Shown: positions 1-8,168, numbered from the stretch's first letter. The stretch is 64,000 nucleotides of DNA from Acidobacteriota bacterium (GCA_020851565.1 JADZCN010000120.1:23605-87604), one strand, 5' to 3'. Translations and numbers: made by a program. The notes: generated by a model not told the origin, from the sequence alone.

Positions 1-179
1 CGCCCGACCAGCGCCTTTCGGATCCCGAGCTGTCGAGCCACTTTCGCCCCACTCCTGTCCGCACCCATGTCGCGATAGGTCAAGAACGCGCGGTAGGACC
101 GACCCGTCTCGCCCGGTTGCTGATCCCACGCCTCGACCTGCTCGACGGTTCGACGGCGGTGGCCTACTCGAACAGGCAC
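1..179 (-). CDS. Partial small-terminase-like HTH protein
   Basis: The first 59 codons of a gene that runs off the left edge. The chosen GTG start (177-179) overlaps the end of the upstream 64-aa gene, which suggests translational coupling. The translation contains W-x(3)-PGE-x(5)-AF-x(2)-Y followed by RSGAKVARQLG, a pattern seen in phage and integrated-element proteins whose N-terminal HTH resembles small terminase subunits. The class is inferred from this short stretch only; the rest of the protein is outside the window. It fits the mobile-island context up to the tRNA-Lys. Confidence 0.5.
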   Translation of the reverse strand, partial: MPVRVGHRRRTVEQVEAWDQQPGETGRSYRAFLTYRDMGADRSGAKVARQLGIRKALVG

Positions 180-358
180 GGCGTCCTCGAAGTAGTCCTC
201 CGCGCCAGACGCGCGGCCTGACGCCGCTCGAACGTGAGCTTGCGGCAGCTCGGGCGGCAGTGGCGCTGGTGTGGTCGCACCGGCGTGAACGGCGCCCCGC
301 AGCCCTCGCAGGCTCGCAGAACGCGTTCTGAACGCGAAACTCCGGTCACCCCTTGCAT
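164..358 (-). CDS. Small zinc-finger-like protein of the island
   Basis: A 64-aa basic protein with CEGC...RHCRPSC, four cysteines plus histidines spaced like a small treble-clef zinc knuckle (about residues 17-38), then an Arg-rich tail. Such short Cys-rich proteins are common in prophages and integrated elements. It lies directly upstream of the terminase-like gene and overlaps its GTG start. Function unknown; nucleic-acid binding is inferred from the Cys/Arg composition. Confidence 0.45.
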   Translation of the reverse strand: MQGVTGVSRSERVLRACEGCGAPFTPVRPHQRHCRPSCRKLTFERRQAARLARRTTSRTPCLFE

Positions 359-447
359 GGATTCGTCCTTCCCTTGCCACCCTCCTGCGCGGCTGTGTGG
401 TCGTCTCCTTGGCTCCTGCCGACTCGTCGGCCTCGTCGTCCGCGTGG

Positions 448-1119
448 TCAGCGCGGCGTCGCCAGCACCCGCTCGATGTGGGTGGCGATGGTCCCGTAGA
501 GGTCCGCGGCGAAGGCACGGGGCCCCTGCGGGCTGACGCGCTCCGCGACAGCCTCGCGAATCTTGGCGAGCAGATCCGCAGGCATCAGCACTGGCCAGGC
601 GCCGATGCCTCCCATCGGGGGGCCCGGGAACGTCAGCGCCGCGCGCAGCACGCCCGTGTCGTCGCCCTGGCGCGCCGCGGCGAGGAGGATCTGTTCGCGC
701 ACGACCGGGTCCTCCCGCTCGAGCAGCTCCTGGAGCTGCCGCAACCGGGCGAACTCGAGCACGTCGCGCGCCGGCTGGGCGTGCTGCCGCATCTCGCGCT
801 CGACGTTCGCCGTCAGCTCCTGCACCAGCGCCTGTTGTTTCCTCCGGGCGGTGGCCGCTGTCACTACCAGCGCCTCCGCGTGGAGCCGACGCCGTGCCAA
901 CCTCCCCGCGTCGGTGTACTGGCCGCCCGCTGCGTCTTCGTTCGTCCGCCGGAGGAACGCGTGAATTTCGTCGACCGCCTCCCGCCCGAATGCCGGCGCA
1001 CCCGCGAGCTCGTCGTCCTGATAGCCGGCCTCTGCCGCCATGAGCGCCAGCGTGCTCGCCAGCGCGTCCGCCTCCGCCGAGCCGCCCGGCGTGTTCACCA
1101 TCCGCATCACTTCCGCCAT
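448..1119 (-). CDS. Island protein of unknown function
   Basis: A 223-aa protein, Ala/Arg/Glu-rich and probably largely helical. The ATG at 1119 is preferred over an upstream ATG (1146) because GGGAGG lies 6 nt before it. No domain recognised. The helical middle (RLARRRLHAEALVV..., about residues 70-125) could be a coiled coil. It is co-oriented with the neighbouring island genes and sits between the small Cys-rich gene and the 105-aa gene. It may be a phage or element structural or accessory protein, but nothing in the sequence decides this. Confidence 0.45.
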   Translation of the reverse strand: MAEVMRMVNTPGGSAEADALASTLALMAAEAGYQDDELAGAPAFGREAVDEIHAFLRRTNEDAAGGQYTDAGRLARRRLHAEALVVTAATARRKQQALVQELTANVEREMRQHAQPARDVLEFARLRQLQELLEREDPVVREQILLAAARQGDDTGVLRAALTFPGPPMGGIGAWPVLMPADLLAKIREAVAERVSPQGPRAFAADLYGTIATHIERVLATPR

Positions 1120-1182
1120 GCGTTTCCTCCCTTCAACGCGTTGCAATCAACGTTGCAACCATGCAGTTCCGCAGATTCCCGG

Positions 1183-1500
1183 TCACCCTCGCGCGCCGTG
1201 AAGCCCACCTCGTGAGCATTTCGTCGGCGAGCGGGCATCCCTCGCTTCATCACTGAACACCGCGGCGTTCAGATCGGTGAACGTGCACCGCTCCAAGTAA
1301 GCCCGCAATTCGGCGTAGTGCCGTCGAACCGCCGCGCGGTCGGCGTCGGTCACCAGGTGCCGCGGTCCGAGCTCGATAGCGGCGTCGTCCAGAACTCGGA
1401 GCCAGAGGCCGCGCGCCTCCAAGTCGAACACGAGCTTGAAGGCATCCGCGGGCACCACATCGCCCCCTCGCAACACCACCAGTTCGCGTTTTTCGGTCAT
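1183..1500 (-). CDS. Small island protein of unknown function
   Basis: A 105-aa protein starting at an ATG with GGAGGG a few bases upstream; the start overlaps the end of the upstream HTH gene by 4 nt (ATGA). The N-terminal half (DVVPADAFKLVFDLEARGLWLRV) looks folded and resembles small phage/plasmid proteins with a G-x-W-L-x-V strand. The Arg/Gly-rich C-terminus may be disordered. Function not recognised. Confidence 0.45.
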   Translation of the reverse strand: MTEKRELVVLRGGDVVPADAFKLVFDLEARGLWLRVLDDAAIELGPRHLVTDADRAAVRRHYAELRAYLERCTFTDLNAAVFSDEARDARSPTKCSRGGLHGARG

Positions 1501-2168
1501 GGTCGTCCCTCCAGCACGTGGTCACGCGGCGTCGAGACGATGCGCTCGACGATGGTCCCCGCCAGCACCGCGAGGAGCTGGGCCACGGCGTCGTCCTCGT
1601 CGTGTTTACCGAACAGGCCAGTCCCCGCCACGCGAAGAGCTTCACCGAGAGCCGCATTCGAGATGCCGCGACGCCTCAGTAACTCGATGTTCATCACAGC
1701 CTGTCGCGCGGAGACGGGCGAGGGTGGCCCGCTCGCCAGAGCGGGCTCGATGCGCTCTCCCTCCCTCTCTGGATCACTGATCGGATCACTTGATCGGATC
1801 AGGTGACCACCGGTCACCATCGGTGGTGACCACCGGTCACTATCCCGATGACCACCTGTCACTATCTCCGTCGTCTCATCGTGACCGGGTGTCACCATCG
1901 CCAGACGGTAGACGTTCGCCTGTCGCCGGCCGGCGCGTCTCGAAATCACGAGCAGACCGGCACGTTCGAGGCGCTTGAGGGCGCGCACAACCTCGCGACT
2001 GGACACGCCCGCCATGCGCGCGAGGGTGGGGACCGATGGGAAGGCGTGCGCGCCGCGGTCGTCGGCATGGTCCGCGATGGCCATCAGAACGAGCCGATCG
2101 CTCGGCCGCAGCGGGTTGTCGCCGTGGCGCAGGTGGTTCAGCACCCACCGTAGCCCTGCGAAGCTCAC
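1497..2168 (-). CDS. Winged-HTH replication/regulatory protein of the island
   Basis: A 223-aa protein. The GTG at 2168 is chosen because GGAGG lies just upstream and the start overlaps the TGA of the upstream excisionase-like gene (GTGA). Residues about 1-75 form a HTH_36-type winged helix: LVLMAIADHAD, SVPTLARMAGVS, then VVRALKRLERAGLLV and a wing. This domain is typical of phage O/RepA-like initiators and of element replication regulators. The C-terminal part is basic and low-complexity. Role in island replication or regulation is inferred from domain and neighbours. Confidence 0.6.
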   Translation of the reverse strand: MSFAGLRWVLNHLRHGDNPLRPSDRLVLMAIADHADDRGAHAFPSVPTLARMAGVSSREVVRALKRLERAGLLVISRRAGRRQANVYRLAMVTPGHDETTEIVTGGHRDSDRWSPPMVTGGHLIRSSDPISDPEREGERIEPALASGPPSPVSARQAVMNIELLRRRGISNAALGEALRVAGTGLFGKHDEDDAVAQLLAVLAGTIVERIVSTPRDHVLEGRP

Positions 2169-2479
2169 GTGGCCTCCGTCGGCGGCTGGCGGGCCGCGCC
2201 CTGACTCGGGAACGAGGGAGGCCCAAGTCCCGTGCCCCGGCAGGGCGCGGCCACGCCAGATTCCTTGGCCACCACCGCCGACCGTTCGATGAACTCGTCG
2301 ATCCACTCTTGACGGAGCACGAGCAATCGCCGCCCGCCAATGCGCGCGGCGCGGAGCTGGCCGGTCGCGCAGGCCTGATAAATCAGCTTGACACCGCATC
2401 TGGCGCGCGCCGCCGCCTCGCGGGCGGTCAACCAAGGCGAGGACGCCGATGGAGTCTGATGTCCGCTCTGGGAGTCCAT
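2165..2479 (-). CDS. Excisionase-family DNA-binding protein (AlpA/MerR-like HTH)
   Basis: A 104-aa protein with a HTH_17/excisionase motif: WLTAREAAARARCGVKLIYQ, then GQLRAARIGGRRLLV and WIDEFI (about residues 16-66). This family binds DNA near attachment sites and directs excision, or regulates element genes. It is the first gene of a coupled set, its TGA overlapping the GTG of the HTH gene downstream. About 265 bp upstream up to the edge cargo gene is non-coding and probably holds its promoter. Confidence 0.7.
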   Translation of the reverse strand: MDSQSGHQTPSASSPWLTAREAAARARCGVKLIYQACATGQLRAARIGGRRLLVLRQEWIDEFIERSAVVAKESGVAAPCRGTGLGPPSFPSQGAARQPPTEAT

Positions 2480-2743
2480 GGCTACTCCCGAATCATGAAA
2501 GGACAGCTACAGGGCGATCAAGATTTCCTCATACCAATCAAGGGCGCATTGATTCGCCGAATAGTGACACGCTTGGCCCCTCGTGAACAGACCACGACAC
2601 TCCCCGACAAGGAGCGTCATAGGAGGCCAAAGATTTAACATTGCCCTTAACAGCGTGAGGGCCTACGCCGCAGCCGGTTCGGCGCGGTTAGTGCTCTCCG
2701 CGCGGCCTCTTGGAAGAGCCGTCGTCTGCTGCCAGGCGCTGTC

Positions 2744-3475
2744 TCACTCGCGAGCGGGGATTTCCTCAGCGTTCATCTCCTCAAGGCCAGCCGCGACGCT
2801 GAGCAGGACTACGGTCGTTGCGAAGACCTGGCGGAACATGTAGGCGATTCCTGCCAGGCCTTCGGCCCGTTCCCCATGTGCCTTGTGCGCCAGCGTCAGC
2901 AGGATGGTCTTGTCAGACAGGTGGCCGGAGCGAAGGGCGGCCTCGACAGCCTTGAGGGCGTTCAGCGCCTCGCCTTTGAATCCGTCCTCACCATGCTGGA
3001 GTCCGTGCCGAACCTCGTACAGGTCCTTGAGATACTCCTCGTACCCGTCGCGCAGTTGTCTGACGTGATCGCGGGTGATGTAGCCCCTCTTGCGCATCGC
3101 GACAGCGACCTTGAACACGAGTTCCTTGCCGCGATAGGCCTCGCTCCAAAACACGCGTACGAGCAACTCCAGGCGCACTGAGGGTGACCCGCGAAGGGTG
3201 GGCGCGAGGGCCGCAAGCTCCTCGAGGTCCGCGTTGATAGTGTTGAACGAGTCGACGATGCCGTTGAGCAAGTCGGCCAGCAGGCAGACGAGGTACTGAG
3301 GCATCAGGCGCTCAGGGACCATGAAGCCATCGATGCCCCTGTTGTTCAAGAAGGCATCCACGACGCGCGGAACGTCCCCCACAGTGAGAGCGCTGTAGCG
3401 CGCGTCTCGATCGGCGAGGTACTCGGCAACGCCGACCGGGTACGGAATCGAGTCGAGGTAGCGCGGAGCGGGCAT
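2744..3475 (-). CDS. Cargo protein with HEPN-like RxxxxH motif
   Basis: A 243-aa protein. The ATG at 3475 is preferred (AAGGAGG 9 nt upstream); the reading frame stays open further upstream without a better start. It is mainly helical. Residues 151-161 read DLYEVRHGLQH: R156-x4-H161 matches the R-x(4-6)-H catalytic motif of HEPN RNases, and a helical segment precedes it. A hydrophobic stretch follows near the C-terminus (MFRQVFATTVVLLSVAAG), a possible membrane segment. It is the gene closest to the tRNA-Lys end of the island, a usual place for cargo. A defence or toxin role is inference. Confidence 0.45.
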   Translation of the reverse strand: MPAPRYLDSIPYPVGVAEYLADRDARYSALTVGDVPRVVDAFLNNRGIDGFMVPERLMPQYLVCLLADLLNGIVDSFNTINADLEELAALAPTLRGSPSVRLELLVRVFWSEAYRGKELVFKVAVAMRKRGYITRDHVRQLRDGYEEYLKDLYEVRHGLQHGEDGFKGEALNALKAVEAALRSGHLSDKTILLTLAHKAHGERAEGLAGIAYMFRQVFATTVVLLSVAAGLEEMNAEEIPARE

Positions 3476-3483
3476 CGGTCTCC

Positions 3484-3605
3484 GCCTCCTTATGGGCGAA
3501 CCTGATAAACACACCAAGGCGTCATGGAGACGCCTCCCGTTGCAATCCCGTTGCAAACAGGACGGGCGCGGACCGAAGTCCACGCCCGTAACCTGTTGAT
3601 TCTAT
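3484..3605. other. Island edge next to tRNA-Lys: GTTGCAA repeats and a hairpin
   Basis: Non-coding edge of the island. GTTGCAA occurs twice about 10 nt apart (3540-3556), and the same heptamer pair recurs near 1139-1158. A hairpin with arms ACGGGCG / CGCCCGT (about 3562-3590) follows the tRNA 3' end in the tRNA's direction and may terminate the tRNA transcript. No integrase gene is seen here, so it would have to lie left of the window. Confidence 0.4.
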
Positions 3606-3680
3606 TGGTGGGCCGCGCAGGGATCGAACCTGCGACCCTCTGCTTAAAAGGCAGGTGCTCTACCACTGAGCTAGCGGCCC
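3606..3680 (-). tRNA. tRNA-Lys(TTT)
   Basis: Complete cloverleaf on the minus strand. Acceptor arms GGGCCGC (3674-3680) and GCGGCCC (3610-3616) pair; the anticodon loop CTTTTAA gives TTT. The T-arm has GGTTCGATCC, and CCA is encoded (3606-3608). The 3' end faces the mobile island on the left, so this gene is the likely attachment site. Confidence 0.96.
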
Positions 3681-3696
3681 CTCGGTTGATTTTACA

Positions 3697-3752
3697 GGTC
3701 TTGGGGGCTTGAGGTCTTGGGGCTTGGGGCTTGGGGCTTGGGGCTTGGGGGG
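3697..3752. repeat. CTTGGGG heptamer array (G-quadruplex-prone)
   Basis: Five perfect tandem copies of CTTGGGG at 3716-3750, preceded by degenerate copies from about 3697. The + strand has five G4 tracts with 3-nt CTT loops, an ideal intramolecular G-quadruplex. The array fills the gap between the ABC ATPase stop codon (3757) and the tRNA-Lys 5' end, both read leftwards. Confidence 0.85.
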
Positions 3753-3756
3753 CCAG

Positions 3757-4458
3757 TTATCGCCCCAGCTTCCTCTGACGCTCCACCTGCAGGAGCTCGC
3801 GGGTTTCCTCGTGCTGGGCGTGCTCCAGCACCTGGTGGGGGTCGCCCTGCTCCACCACGCGGCCGCCGGCCAGGATCACCACACGCGAGGCGAAGTCGCG
3901 AACGAAGTCATCATCGTGCGAGGTCAGGAGCAGCGTCCGCCCGCTGGCGGCCAGCGCCTTCAGGACGTCGCCGAGGTCGTTGCGACGCGCGGGATCCAGC
4001 GAGGCCGTGGGCTCGTCGAGCAGCAGCAGCGGCGGGTCCACCGCCAGCGCGCGGGCGATGGCCACGCGCTGGGCTTCCCCGCCGGAGAGCTCGCGCGGGA
4101 GCGCGTGGGCGCGATGGCCGACGCCAAGCTCGCCGAGGAGCGCCTCGGCCCGCGCCTGTGCCTGGGCGCGCGTCTGGCGCTGCACGTGGACGGGCGCCAG
4201 GCACACGTTCTCCAGCGCGGTCAGGTGCTCGAAGAGGTAATGGAACTGGAAGACCATGCCCGCCTTCGGCACCTGGATCTCCCCGGCGTCGGCGCGCTCG
4301 AGGCCCGCGAGGATGCGCAGGACGGTCGTCTTGCCCGAGCCCGACAGGCCCATCAGTGCGACCACTTCCCCCGGCGCGGCGTCGAGGTCGATGCCGGCGA
4401 GGATCTGCCGGTCGCCACGCCACAGCCGCAGGCCGCGCACGCGGAGCGTCGTTGTCAC
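3757..4458 (-). CDS. Amino-acid ABC transporter ATP-binding protein
   Basis: A 233-aa ATPase energising uptake of polar amino acids at the inner membrane. Walker A GLSGSGKTT, Q-loop FQFHYLFEHLTALENV, signature LSGGEAQRVAIARAL, Walker B LLLLDEPTASLD and H-loop TSHDDDF are all present, so it should be active. It resembles HisP/GlnQ-type ATPases. The GTG start (4458) overlaps the TGA of the fused receptor-permease gene (GTGA), marking a coupled operon with it. Substrate unknown. Confidence 0.88.
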   Translation of the reverse strand: MTTTLRVRGLRLWRGDRQILAGIDLDAAPGEVVALMGLSGSGKTTVLRILAGLERADAGEIQVPKAGMVFQFHYLFEHLTALENVCLAPVHVQRQTRAQAQARAEALLGELGVGHRAHALPRELSGGEAQRVAIARALAVDPPLLLLDEPTASLDPARRNDLGDVLKALAASGRTLLLTSHDDDFVRDFASRVVILAGGRVVEQGDPHQVLEHAQHEETRELLQVERQRKLGR

Positions 4459-5942
4459 GGCGTGGCCACCTTCCAGCGGTCCTCGAGCCTTCGCGCGAGG
4501 TGCGACAGCGGCAGCGACATCGCCAGGTAGAGCGCGGCACAGAGCAGGCCCGGCACCAGCCAGCTGCCGATGTTGGTGGCGAAGATCTGCGTCTGCTTGG
4601 TGAGTTCGACCACTGTCAGCACCGACACGAGCGACGAGTCCTTGAGCAGCGCGACGAAGTCGTTGGTCATCGGCGCCAGCGCGAGGCGGAAGGCCTGTGG
4701 TGCGCGCACCAGCCGCAGGGTCTGCAGCCGCGTGAGCCCGAGGATCCGCGCGGCCTCGAGTTGCCCGCGCGGTACGGCCTCGAGAGCACTCCGGTAGATC
4801 TCGCTCTCGTAGGCGGCGTAGTTCAGCCCCAGCCCCACCAGCGCCGCAATGAACGCCGGCAGCCGCACCATGCCCGCCAGGCCGTAGTAGATGACGAAGA
4901 GCTGCAGCAGCACGGGCGTGCCGCGCATCACCTCGACGTAGACGGTGAGCACCGCGCGTGTCAGCGGATCCCCGTAGACACGGCCGGTGGCGATGAAGAC
5001 CCCCAGCACGACGGCGAGGAGCATCGCGGCACAGGAGAGCACCAAAGTCAGCACCGCGGCGCTCAGCAGCGAGGGCAGGTAGCGCGGGAGCGCCTCCCAG
5101 GCGCGCGCGACGCTGCCGAGCGGCGCGCCGCCGGTGGCACCAGGCGCGTCCGAGCCCTCCGCCGCCAGCACGCGGGCGTAGAGCGCCGGCTGGTCTTCGG
5201 TCCAGCAGTCCCACTTGCGGAAGATGCGCTCGAGCGTGCCGTCCCGCATGGCGGCCCGGAGGATCGCGTCCACCTGGTCCCGGAGATCCGTCCGCTCCGG
5301 GGCGGCGATGATGATGTAGTGCCCCACCGCCACGGCCTCGGGATGCGTGACGAGGCCCGTGTTGCGGCGCATCGCGCGCTCGGCCAGCACGTGGTCCAGC
5401 AGCACGGCGTCCACGCGCCCCAGCAGCAGATCCGAGTACGGGTGGACGTCGTCGTCGTAGGACACGGCGGTGAGGCCGTGTTCCCCCTCGGCCTCGAGCA
5501 GGATGTCGTAGGCCATCGTCCCGCCCAGCGTGGCGACGCGCCGCCCGCGCAGGTCGGCGAGCGACCGGAACCGCTCCCGATCGCCCTCGCGGACCGTGAT
5601 GACCTCGCGGAACTCGTAGTACGGCACGCTCGCGGCGACCGACGCGCGTCGGCCGGGCGAGTCCTCGATGCCGCTCAGGCCGATGTCGAAATCGCCGCGA
5701 CGGGCCGACTGGTCCAGCGAGGAGTAGGCAATCTGGACGAACTGGGCGGGACGGCCCAGCTCCGCGGCGATGTGCTCCGCAATCTCGACGTCGAAGCCGA
5801 TCATCTTCGCCGGGTCGGCCGGGTCGGCCTCCACGAACGGGGCGCCGCCCTCTGAGTCGCCCCCCCAGCGGAGCGGCGGTTGCGCGACCGCCGGGACGGC
5901 CGTGCACAGCAGCAGCAATGCGAGAAGCGCGAGGCGGATCAA
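4455..5942 (-). CDS. Fused amino-acid-binding protein and ABC permease
   Basis: About 495 aa. A signal peptide (LIRLALLALLLLCTAVPAVAQ) is followed by a SBP_bac_3 domain (about 25-265; RWGGDSEGGAPFV, GFDVEIAEHIA, RRGDFDIGLSGI). Then comes a HisM/GlnP-type permease (about 285-490; MRGTPVLLQLFVIYYGLAG, the EAARILGLTRLQTLRLVRAPQAF coupling loop). Receptor and channel are usually separate in Gram-negatives. The start is uncertain: TTG at 5942 is used; a CTG at 5951 is also possible, and no ATG/GTG fits. It follows serB by 16 bp and overlaps the ATPase gene. Substrate probably a polar or acidic amino acid, inferred. Confidence 0.85.
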   Translation of the reverse strand: MIRLALLALLLLCTAVPAVAQPPLRWGGDSEGGAPFVEADPADPAKMIGFDVEIAEHIAAELGRPAQFVQIAYSSLDQSARRGDFDIGLSGIEDSPGRRASVAASVPYYEFREVITVREGDRERFRSLADLRGRRVATLGGTMAYDILLEAEGEHGLTAVSYDDDVHPYSDLLLGRVDAVLLDHVLAERAMRRNTGLVTHPEAVAVGHYIIIAAPERTDLRDQVDAILRAAMRDGTLERIFRKWDCWTEDQPALYARVLAAEGSDAPGATGGAPLGSVARAWEALPRYLPSLLSAAVLTLVLSCAAMLLAVVLGVFIATGRVYGDPLTRAVLTVYVEVMRGTPVLLQLFVIYYGLAGMVRLPAFIAALVGLGLNYAAYESEIYRSALEAVPRGQLEAARILGLTRLQTLRLVRAPQAFRLALAPMTNDFVALLKDSSLVSVLTVVELTKQTQIFATNIGSWLVPGLLCAALYLAMSLPLSHLARRLEDRWKVATP

Positions 5943-5958
5943 CGCCGACAGTATAGGG

Positions 5959-7185
5959 TCAGACCAGCGCGTCGCGATCGCGCACGCCGAGCAGGTAGAG
6001 GATGCCGTCCAGTCCCATCGTCGAGATGGACTGCCGCGCGCTCTGCCGGACCAGCGGCTTGGCGCGGAACGCGATGCCCAGCCCTGCGAGGCGCAGCATC
6101 GGCAGATCGTTGGCGCCGTCGCCCACGGCGATGACCTGCTCCATGCTGAGGCCCTCGGCGCGGGCAATCTCGGCAAGATGGCGGGCCTTGCGGGCGCCGT
6201 CCACGATATCGCCGCGCACCTGGCCCGTCACGATGCCGTCGACGATGTCCAGCTCGTTGGCGTGCAGGTAGTCGATACCCAGCCGGCGCTGCAGCTCGCG
6301 GCCGACGAAGGTGAACCCTCCCGACAGGATGGCGGTCTTATAGCCGAGCCGCCGCAGCGTGGATGTCAGCCGCTCGGCCCCGTCCATCAGCGGCACCATG
6401 TCCACCACCTGCCGGAGCGCCGACGCCGGAAGCCCCTTCAACAGCGAGACGCGCTTCCGGAAGCTCGCCTGGAAGTCCAGCTCGCCGCGCATGGCCGACT
6501 CGGTGATGGCCTGCACCTGCGCGCCGACGCCCGCCAGTTTCGCCAGCTCGTCGATCACCTCGGCATTGATGAGCGTCGAGTCCATGTCGAAGGCCACGAG
6601 CCGCCGGTTGCGCCGGTACACGTTGTCGTGCTGGAAGGCGATGTCCACGTCGTGCTGGTGGGTCAGCTCCAGCAGCGCTGCCCGCATCTCGTCCTCGCTG
6701 CCGAGGTCGCCCGACGCAGCCAGCTCGACGCAGACGCGGCCCGCGGAGCCCGTGTCGAGCGGGGTGCGTCCCGACAGCCGCTCGATGCGGTCGATGTTGA
6801 GGCCCGCCTTCAGGATGATGCCGCTCACGTCCGCCAGCTGCGCGGCCGTGAGCGCCGGGCCGAGGACGCTGACCAGGTATCGGCCCTTCCCCTGCGTGCC
6901 CACCCACGCCTGGTACTCGTCGCCGGTGATGGCGCTGAACCGGATCTGGACGCCCAGCTCGTGTGCCTTCAGTAGCAGCTCCGTGAGCAGCGACGAGGAC
7001 TTCATCTCGTCGGTGAGCTCCACCAGGATGCCGAGCGCGAGCGCGTCGTGGATGACGGCCTGGCCGATGTCCAGGATGCGCGCGCCGGATCGCGCGAGGA
7101 TGCTCGTCAGCGCGTGGGTGACGCCAGGGGCGTCGTGGCCGGTAATGTCGATGTGCAGGACACGGGATTCAGGCAGCGTGGGCAT
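5959..7185 (-). CDS. serB: Phosphoserine phosphatase with N-terminal ACT-type domains
   Basis: A 408-aa HAD-family enzyme for the last step of serine synthesis (phosphoserine to serine). The N-terminal about 190 residues hold two ACT-like regulatory modules (LHIDITGHDAPGVTHALTSIL; YLVSVLGPALTAAQLADVS). The catalytic part has DMDSTLI (nucleophile Asp), SGGF and GDGANDLPML. This two-domain form is the long SerB type of mycobacteria and proteobacteria. Upstream, GATAAT lies 11 nt before the ATG, giving a very short leader. It heads an operon with the fused ABC transporter. Confidence 0.93.
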   Translation of the reverse strand: MPTLPESRVLHIDITGHDAPGVTHALTSILARSGARILDIGQAVIHDALALGILVELTDEMKSSSLLTELLLKAHELGVQIRFSAITGDEYQAWVGTQGKGRYLVSVLGPALTAAQLADVSGIILKAGLNIDRIERLSGRTPLDTGSAGRVCVELAASGDLGSEDEMRAALLELTHQHDVDIAFQHDNVYRRNRRLVAFDMDSTLINAEVIDELAKLAGVGAQVQAITESAMRGELDFQASFRKRVSLLKGLPASALRQVVDMVPLMDGAERLTSTLRRLGYKTAILSGGFTFVGRELQRRLGIDYLHANELDIVDGIVTGQVRGDIVDGARKARHLAEIARAEGLSMEQVIAVGDGANDLPMLRLAGLGIAFRAKPLVRQSARQSISTMGLDGILYLLGVRDRDALV

Positions 7186-7233
7186 GCGAACAGGAAATTA
7201 TCCCCCATTCGCGCCGCCGGCCCTCGCCGCGAG

Positions 7234-8133
7234 CTATTGCGGCAGCACGCGTGCCCCGGTGAGGAACCGGCGATAGCTCGCGTACTCGGTGACGGTGCGC
7301 AGCCGTGGCTGCCCCGATCCGCGCGTGATGCGCAGCTGCGTGGACGAGACCGGCAGCACCAGCGTTTCTTCCGGGTCCGTGAACGTGATGGGCTTGAAGC
7401 GGATGGAGGTGTCCATGCGCTCGAGCGTGAGGTGAGGCTCGACGTTGGCGCGCCGCGCGATGCGCCGGGGCATGGGAACCTCGACCAGTCCCGACAGGCC
7501 CTGATCCAGCCGCAGCACTTCGTGCGTGTCGGGGTCGAGCCAGATCCGACCACGGACGCCCCCTTCCACGTTGTAGCTGATGCAGTCCTCGTTGCCCTCG
7601 ACCTCGCTCACCTCGACGGCAACCGGCGTGGTGAGCCGGTAGTCGACGACGAGAACGACGCGGCCGTCGATCTTCTGGGGCCTGGCCAGCGAGAACACGT
7701 AGTCGCGCCGCTGCTCGGGCAGCAGCATCGAGAGCGGTTGCGTTTCCGAGGCGTTCTGCTCGGGCGTGGTGCAGTTGTCGTAGTCGTTCTTCCGCGGCAG
7801 GTGCCCGTTCACCGTCAGCACCTGGCGGAGTGTCTTCGCCTCGACCGGCTGGACCGAATCGAGCAGCGGATCCCACGAGAGGCGGAGCTCCGATTCGACG
7901 ACGCGCGCGAAGCCGTCGGCGGTGAGCCCGGAGTTGAGTGGCTGGAGGCGGACCGTCTCGACGCAGATGAGGCTCTGCGCACGCGCGAAGTAGTCGGCCA
8001 CCTTCTCGCCGGCGCGCGCGAGGATGGTGCCAAGCTCCACGGCCCCCTCGCGTGGCTGGGCGCCCACGGCGACGACGGAGGCGCCCGCGAGCACCGCCAC
8101 CATCGCACCGACGCGCACACCCAGACGTCGCAT
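7234..8133 (-). CDS. Secreted protein of unknown function
   Basis: About 299 aa. The ATG at 8133 is chosen: TATAAT sits 7 nt upstream, so the earlier ATG (8151) would lie inside the promoter. Signal peptide MRRLGVRVGAMVAVLAGASVVAVGAQ. The mature part is beta-rich (VVDYRLTTPVAVEVSEVEG, GRIWLDPDTHEVLRLDQG) and resembles outer-membrane lipoprotein-sorting-like acidobacterial proteins that begin with a tetratricopeptide-free helical head. No catalytic motif seen. Confidence 0.6.
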   Translation of the reverse strand: MRRLGVRVGAMVAVLAGASVVAVGAQPREGAVELGTILARAGEKVADYFARAQSLICVETVRLQPLNSGLTADGFARVVESELRLSWDPLLDSVQPVEAKTLRQVLTVNGHLPRKNDYDNCTTPEQNASETQPLSMLLPEQRRDYVFSLARPQKIDGRVVLVVDYRLTTPVAVEVSEVEGNEDCISYNVEGGVRGRIWLDPDTHEVLRLDQGLSGLVEVPMPRRIARRANVEPHLTLERMDTSIRFKPITFTDPEETLVLPVSSTQLRITRGSGQPRLRTVTEYASYRRFLTGARVLPQ

Positions 8134-8140
8134 CGCGCGG

Positions 8141-8168
8141 ATTATAGCCACCGGGCCGGCGCATTCAA
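8141..8168 (-). promoter_or_regulatory. Sigma-70-type leaderless promoter
   Basis: On the minus strand, TTGAAT (8168-8163), a 16-bp spacer, then TATAAT (8146-8141). The ATG of the secreted-protein gene begins 7 nt after the -10 box, so transcription should start at or within 1-2 nt of the start codon. No Shine-Dalgarno site is present. Confidence 0.75.

Noticed and set aside
3524..3712. Open frame encoding a GIEPATLCLKGRCSTTELA-type peptide
   Set aside because: It is the antisense translation of the tRNA-Lys gene, a well-known annotation artefact.
3757..5907. 716-codon minus-strand frame and a 712-codon plus-strand frame over the transporter operon
   Set aside because: Arg/Gly/Pro-rich nonsense over most of their length; only the last 233 codons of the minus frame are the real ATPase gene.
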